This document shows positions 27,201-36,200 of a stretch of 64,000 nucleotides of DNA, in pieces; within the stretch, counting starts at the first letter, position 1; every line of letters begins with the position of its first letter. The position numbers were made by a program, and so were the translations under genes. A model generated the notes under the pieces. That model was not told the DNA's origin and did no database searches. It saw only the letters and a program-made list of their open reading frames with translations. Source of the DNA: Panopea generosa (taxonomy: Eukaryota > Mollusca > Bivalvia > Adapedonta > Hiatellidae); assembly GCA_029582155.1 (NCBI GenBank), contig CM055901.1:24895657-24959656 (forward strand), given 5' to 3'.

Positions 27201-30200
27201 TTCTCCAGCAGTGTCTACTTAACTTACCGAACGGTTCTGTTCTCCGGCAGTGTCTATTAAACTTACTGAACGGGTTTGTTCTCCAGCAGTGTCTACTAAA
27301 TTTTACTGAACGTTTCTGTTCTCCGGCAGTGTCTACTTAACTTGCTGAACGGTTCTGTTTTCAAGCAGTGTCTACTAAACCTACTGAACGGTTCTGTTCT
27401 CCAGCAGTGTCTACTAAACTTACTGAACGGTTCTGTTCTCCAGCAGTGTCTACTAAATTTAACTTAACGTTTCTGTTCTCCGGCAGTGTCTACTAAACTT
27501 GCTGAACGGTTCTGTTTTCAAGCAGTGTCTACTAAACCTACTGAACGGTTCTGTTCTCCATCAGTGACTACTAAACTTTACTGAATGGTTTTGTTCTCCG
27601 CCAGGGTCTACTAAACTTACTTAACGGTTCTGTTCTCCAATAGTGTTTACTAAACTTACTGAACGGTTCTGTTCTCCAGCAGTGTCTACTAAACTTTACT
27701 GAAGGTTCTGTTCTCCAGCAGTGTCTACTAAACTTACTGAACGATTCTGTTCCCCAGCAGTGTTTATTGAACTTATTGAACGGTTCTGTTCAGCATCTGT
27801 TTCTACTACATTTATTGAACGGTTCTGTTCTCCAGCAGTGTCTTAATTAACTTACTGAACGGTTCTGTTCTCCAGCAGTGTCTACTAAACTTACTGAACG
27901 GTTGTGTTCTCCAGCAGTGTCTACTAAACTTACTGAACGGTTCTGTTCTCCAGCAATGTCTACTAAACTAACTGAACGGGTTTGTTCTTCAGCAGTGTCT
28001 TACGCACTTACTGAACGGTTCTGTTCTCCAGTATCGTTTACTAAACTTTACTAGACGGTTCTGTTCTCCAGCAGTGTCTACTAAACTCTACTGAACGGTC
28101 CTGGTCTCCAGCAGTGTCTACTACACTTTCTGAACGGTTTTGTTCTCCAGCAGTGTCTACTTAATTTACTGAACGGTTCTGTTTTCCAGCAGTGTCTTAC
28201 TAAACTTACTGAACGGTTTTGTTCTCCAACAGTGTCTACTAAACTTACTGAACGGTTCTGTTCTCCAGCAGTGTCTACTAAACTTACTGAACGGTTCTGT
28301 ACCTTTCTACACTCATCACCGTGAGCGTGAGGGCGGAACACACCATGGACACAGTCTGAATGTAGTTTACCACCTTGCACATCACCTCTCCCAATTTCCA
28401 CGTATACGAAAAGAAAGCTATACACTGAAAATAACCAAACAAATACCCATGTTTATATACAAATCCTATGCATTGATACAGGATGGGATTTAACTTCTCG
28501 TAAAGAAAGATAAGCTGCGTTTTTTTGTCAATATATTGCACATAATACAAGCAGGAATGTAAGATTAGGCCATAAAGCTACTTTAAAAGCTCAGTCATAT
28601 TGTTCTTATATATGTTTATGCGCACACGAGCGAAAATACGCGCTTGTAAACGTGCAACGTACATAAAACAAATTCGCTTACATAAAAGTTGCTGCACGTC
28701 ATTGTTAGATTGACAATATTAATGTTTCTCAAAAACAAATGTATAAAGGACATATATCTGATTGTATTGTAAATATGACATTAGAGATGTGAGATACTTT
28801 TAATTTCTCAATTTATCTCTGTTTTTTTTTTCTTGCTGTGTTTTTTTTTTACATTAAAGTGTTTTGTATAATTCATTGACTTGACTTAAAATTTAACATT
28901 CCTCGTTATATTGTTTACTCATGTCCAAACAACTTCCTTGCTAAACTTTATTAAAACGTCGCATTAAAATGGTCCTGCATGACTACCCAATCGTGAAACA
29001 ACGGGTATTTCCGTATCCTCCGTATAATACACTTGCGTAGCATAAAAGCCGAGGTGATCAGATTGCATAACTACCATGCATGGACAGGCGCTGACTACAA
29101 CATGACGTTATACTGAAATGATACAACAGTTTGTGGAAATTTCGGTTGATACTTATTATATATACCGATAATTTTCTCTCTGGTCCCGCAATTTCCATAA
29201 TAAATAATCTATGTAGATTTTTTTTGCAGTTAAATTATTTGAGCCATTGCTGATGTAGAATACTTTCTGTGAGGTCGCGTGAAGCATTTCGCGTGAAGTA
29301 TGGGAACGCTGCACGAGATGTATCATTCCCATCATATCTGAATCTATCAACGACAAAATGATTTTCCCAGAATTCAAAGCGAACTAGATTGAACCGTCCG
29401 ATGTTACAGCATTGACTACAGATGTTACGTATCAGGAATCTGGCAACGTGGGTTCTGCGAAGACTGCAGTCTGGCAAATTTCATTGATGAGTAAAATAAC
29501 AAAATCAGTATCCTTTTAGTAGGATGAATAGACAGGGAAGTTTAGTTTCTACTAATTTGTTTTTAGCTCGATTGCGATGAAAGCTCAAAGCTTATATAAA
29601 CCGCTCTCAAGTCCGCTTCCTGGGTAGAACCAGTACTGAGTGTTTGTTTCATGAGAGGCATCGGGTCGACCGTGGGATCGAACCTGCAACCTCAGGGAAG
29701 TTTGACAATAGTAATGATAGTGATAATAGTTATATTATAATAATATCATAATGTAATAGTAATAAAAATATAGTAGTAAAATAAATGAATTTACGAAAAT
29801 AAATATATATTAATTTAATTTCTTGCAGAGTTTTCATGAAATTTAAAATGTATATTTTTATGTAAAATTGTTATTATTATATTTTATTATTGCTTTAGAA
29901 CTACATTATGAAATCTGAACGCCGATTAATCAATAAAAAATTTACAGCTTCCTTTGTAGGTTTAACGACTATTTGTACAGGTATTTTAACACTACGAGTA
30001 CGTGGTCTTAAAGAAGCTGTATTTTTATACATATTTTTAAAAAAATGAACATTAAAATAAGGAAAATGCATTTTTAAAGAAGAAGAAACAAAAATTATTT
30101 ATAACAGCCATTATGCGACAACCCACGGAAGCATTTTCTTTTTCCAATTGTGGTGCTATGCCTTAAGGTTTATAACGCAGTGCTTTAGGCTGGCTTGTTA

Positions 30201-33200
30201 CAGAACCATACCTACTGCAATTAGCCAGCTTTAATACTTATACTGAATTACCTTTAAAGCACAGGTCTACTTTTAGTAAGTTTCGCTGTGGTGTTGCCCC
30301 AATATGAATTGACACCGGTAGATATGACAATCTCAAATTAGAAGATAGAAAATGTCCCTTTTGTAACACAGTTGAAGGTGAAAGTCATGTTACTTTAGAA
30401 TGTCATCTTTATAATGATCTAAGAAATATTTTATTTGAAAAAACGGCTGCAATTAATGATATTTTTTATAATTTGTCAAATGTTGATAAGACAGCATTCT
30501 TATTTTCTCACTCTTCTTTGATTCGTGTTTGTGCCAAAACCTGTTTTAATATATTACAAAGACGTGCATTTTACCTCTGTAAATAATGCATTTTTTGTTT
30601 TATATGTATAATGTTACCTTTTTATCAACTCCTACGTGTATGCTGCAAATCAGTTCTTTTCTGATCTGATCAGAGGGGATAATCGATTCTTTTAGATATT
30701 TTTTATATTGCGCAATAGTGCTTTTATTTTCTTATAAGAATTTTAAAACTTTCTTCATCTTAACACTTCTTTAATAAATCGATTGGCTGCATTACACATA
30801 GTCTTATTATGTTAATAGTTAATTGTAGTTTGCACTGTGTGATAGTCTCTTGTAATTCATATATTTGAATAGCTATGTACATATATTGTATGGTATTAAT
30901 GTTATTGTTATTGCGATGTACATAGATGGGATTGAAATAAAGATTAAATATATATACTAATACGTGTTTGAAACAACTGTCACAGTAATTAATTTCATTA
31001 ACGTATTGTGAAAAACTATACAAAAAAGAGTAAACAATTGAACGATGGATGGTTATCACACCCGCGTCATCTGCATGTTATAAGACTCACTTCTCTGAGT
31101 ATCGGTACACAGCACGTGCTTAGTGCCGGGTTCCCTTAATTGTCTATGTTATATATGCTAGTCTGAGGTTAAGCCAGTATCCAGGAAAATAAAACAAAAG
31201 TTTAAAGGAACTAAACACAGCCTGCCATATGATAAGACGTATAAAATAAATGCAGTTGGATGTAAACGTATGTCATACATATGCCGCCCCGAATGCACAG
31301 AAACAATAAACAATTTATACAAATTTATATATTTTGACTTCCAACTTATAATGAATACTTAGCATCAGACTTATATTTTCAGTTAATTAATAAACTTATA
31401 AATAACTAAGATAATTGTTAAATTGTATTAAACCAATATTTATTAACTTCTCTGATAAACTTATTTTCATGTTTTCATTGTTGTAATATTTGTGTTAGCT
31501 ATAAACGCGCAAAGAGCTGCTTTATGCCTAATAATATATTTGTTTGTTTGTATGTTCGCATTATCCCATCACCTATATTTATTTTATACTTTTTATTTCC
31601 CTTTGTTACAAGGCTGTGTCTGTTTTAAGACAACTGCATTATTGTTCACAAAGTGTGGTGTGAACATTATTTTAGCTCCATTTTTTCGAACCGTAACATT
31701 AAATAGATTTATACCTGAAGCGACCTTATATATTGTAAAGCTAACATTCCTAGTGATTTTCACAAAGGTTTTGATGTAAAATAAAGAATCATGTATAGCA
31801 ACTCATTAAAATGTAATGGAACAATAGTACCTTCATGACACGACATATTTGTTTTAATACAAAAGTACACACATGGACTTCTTAAATTAAAAACATTTAC
31901 GCGTATTTGCTTTCTGATGGCCCTGGTGACTGTCCGAATTTGGTGACTGTCCGACCTTACGAGGAGCAATTCCCACCCCGTTCCCGCCACCTATGCCCTC
32001 TCCCATCCCGAAACACACATTTTCCATTAGTGAACATTTGAACGAAACTTTTAGATCATACAAGGTTTATGAAATGGGTCTCAAGTTTTTAGGTGTTCCT
32101 GGGGGAAATCCCGCAAGTATCTCCATGAAACAATCAATTTTAATAAAATATTACTCTTCCCATAAAGTATATTAATGAATACAGCGGCGTATTGTTCTAA
32201 TGTTCGTGTTTCTTTAAACTGTCCCGTTAAATAAATAATGAATAACCGCATCTGCTGGTGTTTAGTAGTTCCTTTCACATTATGTATTTACAATTATGTT
32301 TGTGAGGACTGCCATCAAGTTGTTGATAAATAATCTTGAAATTTCGTGTTGTTTTTCGTTTGCAATTGACAAAAAGATTTGTTTTATCCTTCAAATCTAC
32401 ATAGTCGAGTTTGAAGAAGTGCTCGGAACTACACCGTGCGTATAAACTACGTGACATTTTTTTGCTTTCATGTCATAAATACTAAGTAATTACATTTAAA
32501 TGTTAATATAGAAAACATTGAGTTTTTGTCTTCAACTTAAGTTTACTACTTACTGTAATGAAAAGATTCAGTTTTATTTATTTAATTTGTTCTAAAACAC
32601 GGTTTATATTTTGTGATACGTAGTATTTCATATTTTAACTCGATTATCAAACTGATAATAGAAATGGGGACGATTGGCGACGTAGACGCGACGATGATGA
32701 TGATAATAAACATAAATGATATAAATATTCGTACATAAATAATAATAACAACAACAGGACTCATACCACTATTACAGATGAAGGAGGTAGAAATAAAACT
32801 TTAGTTCTCTTTTTCTTATTTTTTCCTTTTTTTCAGGGCTTTGTTCTGCAATGGTTTGTTTTTTGCTAGCATGAGTTGAATGATCAGTATTTTAGAAATC
32901 ACCACTAAAAATTTGATGCTGATACCAGCTTTATGGACAACTCTGTGTCATTTCAAATTGATGCTTCGAACCGCATCTAGAGCGAATGGTTGATATAGTA
33001 TTACTCTGTGAATTGATAGGTCTCACAAAAGCATTGCATTTAAAAACAAATTCTGGTCAAGATATGCTTTGTTTTTTTCCCTTTATAAACTATAATGTTA
33101 ATGCTGCTACTTCTATTACTTATGTTGCTGCTACTGCTACTTCTGTTGTTGATGCGTATGATGTGAAAGACAATGAATTACGTCGTTGTTTATCGAGATA

Positions 33201-36200
33201 CCAGTTAAACAAGACAATTTCGTGAGGCTCTAAAACATTATAAGTACGCTGTCTTTATCAGATGAAAGCGTCCTAAAACACAATAAACCATAATGATAAA
33301 GTCTGATAGACTAATAATTTACACATATAACTTTATAACAGTTGTACCGAGAAGTAGTAATTATGATAACAATGATGCAGCCAATATTTCTGAAAAAAAA
33401 GTGCACGCAAAATGTGATAAGTACGTGCACAATCACTATTTACTTTACAGAGATACTGTAGTTTGTATTAATACACGTGCTACGCGGGCTGTCTATATGT
33501 CATGTTATGATTCAACATAATGACTTGTTTTTAAATCACAAATAGCAATAGTTAAACCGATCGTATTTCTAACGGATACAGCTATAACCGGAGGTCGCGA
33601 GAGGTCGCGGGATTTGGCTTGACCTAAGCTGATTGCCTCTCAAAAACAAGATTCACTATTGGTTCTACCCAAGAACAGGGATTCATATATGTCGCAATGA
33701 AGATAAATTAAATTAGTACAAACTAAACTAAATAACATCATTTTGAAAAATCGATTTTAAATGCCATTTTGAGACTTTCGGATTATAGAAAAAAACATAA
33801 TATACAAATAAAACATGTACCGATTTTGACAGTTGCTAGACTGTTTTAAAGTGTACATAACTATAGTATTCATGTATTTTAATACTGATTTTATTGTTGC
33901 TATTCTACAGGATTTCAGTTTTATTACATTTGAGCAATGGTGGTTAATCAGGTCATAGCACATCTGATTTGAGATGACAAATAGTTTCTTAAAATATTTT
34001 TACTAAGCACTTATATAGACATCCTGGTACAGTTGTCAAATTCTCAGTGGTTTAACATGTTTCTGTTTAGTTCACTTTTAGAGCATAAAGTATGTATTGT
34101 TATAGGATGAACGATTGTGGCTCAAATTTGATCACGTATTTATAAGTGTATATACAATGTAAATCGATTTCATGGAAAATAGGTACATGTTTTATTTGTA
34201 CAAAATATAATCTCTATACTGCAGTTTATTAACGCCTGACCCCAACCCTAACCCTATATAATACAGTATCAAAATAAACATATATTAACAATATAGTTTA
34301 GTTATATCATTCTTAAAATAAATTATAAGAGACGAAAATGAACATGTCATCGAAGTGCCGCTGTAATATATAGTCTCTTATAATTCTTTATAGAACGACA
34401 TGTTTTTTTTTTGTTAAATGTAAAGAATGTTTTATTTGATAGTGTGTATATACTGTGTGCTAACCACGATGAGACTTAAATAAAGAATAATTCAATGTAA
34501 AGAAATTAAGAACACTTAACGTTTATCCTTACAATGACTTAAACGTTACAGAAATATAACCACAATAAAAAACTTACAACGATAAAACTTAAAAGTATTG
34601 CTTATATTTACTTTTGTTTATAAATTCATACAATAATTCAAATGAATAAAAGCACTATTGCGCAACTACATAATTTTTTAAATAATCGAATTTCACCTCG
34701 AACGAGATTCGAAATGAACTGATAAGCAGTAAGTTCAAACAATAATAAATATGGAAAGTGAATTGCTAAAATCTATTTGTTAAGTGTTGACTCGTAAACT
34801 GAAATAGTGAGAGTATTTTTCATTCAGCGAAAATGATCATGAACAAAGATGAAACTTACTTCAAATGTAATGTTTTATTTATTTTAATAAAAATGAAGTC
34901 ATTAATATGAAAACTGTCACAAACGTATTTTTTAATGAATTACCACAAATCTAAAAAGTTTCCAAAATTATGAAACCGAAAATGTGTAAAAAGTACGATG
35001 GTCACAAGTCATTAAAAACGTCACAAATGTAAAAACAATTTTTGGTCACAGTAGTAAAAAAAATACTCCCAAAAATGTGAAACTGATTTTTTTTTTTTTA
35101 GAAATATCAAACCAAACACTGGTTGAAGATTTTTGGTGTATATTTAGTACGTTAAAATGATTAATCAAACTAGAATGAAAATATATTTTAATTTATGTTA
35201 TCAATGTATTTTGGCATCATGTGTTATTGCGTGGTTAACAAAGGGTCATTTATTAAATTTTAGCAAACACAGCGCGTGTGTGTGGCCAATGGTGCATTCT
35301 CAGTTGTTTTATGTATCTTTTTCATGTAAAACATATCAATTATTTACGGGAATTTGAATTGAATCTATGAACTGCAGTACCTACGTGTAGCTACGCCAGT
35401 GTATCCGACACTGAATTATCGGATGTACACCAGGAACACTGTCAACCAGTATTCGGTTTCATATTTCTAAAGGAACATCGATTTTACATTTGTAGGAACA
35501 TCGATTTTACATTTGTAGGAATATCTATTTTAACATTTGTGACCGAAACATGTTCTTACAGTGTTATGTTTATATGACGCGTGCATCGGCATGTTTACAT
35601 TTGTAGTTTTCTCCTGTCTGGAATGTTACAAATTAGTTTGTATTTGGGATCCTACCGAAAATCAAAGACTTGCGCGCATATTAAAGAAAAGTTTATCGAA
35701 TTAACTTAAGAAGTAAAGATTTTGAGTTATTTTAATAATGTTTATATTTGAAACGCCAGTGTCTAAATAAAATATGACAATTGTTTTATTTGTGTACTGC
35801 AAACTTTTACGTGATATTATAATGGTGAATTTCAGTAGAAATTAGAAATTTGTGTAAAAATTTTAAGAAAATTTTGAGAAAAAGGTGACTTTTAAACAAT
35901 TATAACCATCAAGAAAAACTGTGAATATCGACATGTCGCCTGATGATTAACTTTTATCCGTAGGTGTGAATATCACCAGTTATTGAAACAATTAAGATTT
36001 TAGACCTTGTTTTTTAGACTTTCGATATAATAATATAAATTAATTTAAGTTTACAAGAGATTCAAGATTTCTTTATTTGTAACTTAAATATATAATGTTT
36101 CTCATTACATACATATATTATACATACAGTCAATATATTTATTTACAACGTCAAGTTTATTGACATATCAGTAAATCTATAGATTAACATAAACAGTTAA

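Noticed and set aside
24086-28425. Open frames such as LLNLLNGSVLQQC repeats
   Set aside because: They are the 39-bp array inside intron 2, antisense to the gene, with many frame breaks.
29156-29477. Open frames that might be a transposase fragment
   Set aside because: No catalytic motif or family signature is visible in either frame.
34228-34256. Telomere-like CCCTAACCCTA
   Set aside because: Only about two CCCTAA-like units; too short to call interstitial telomere.
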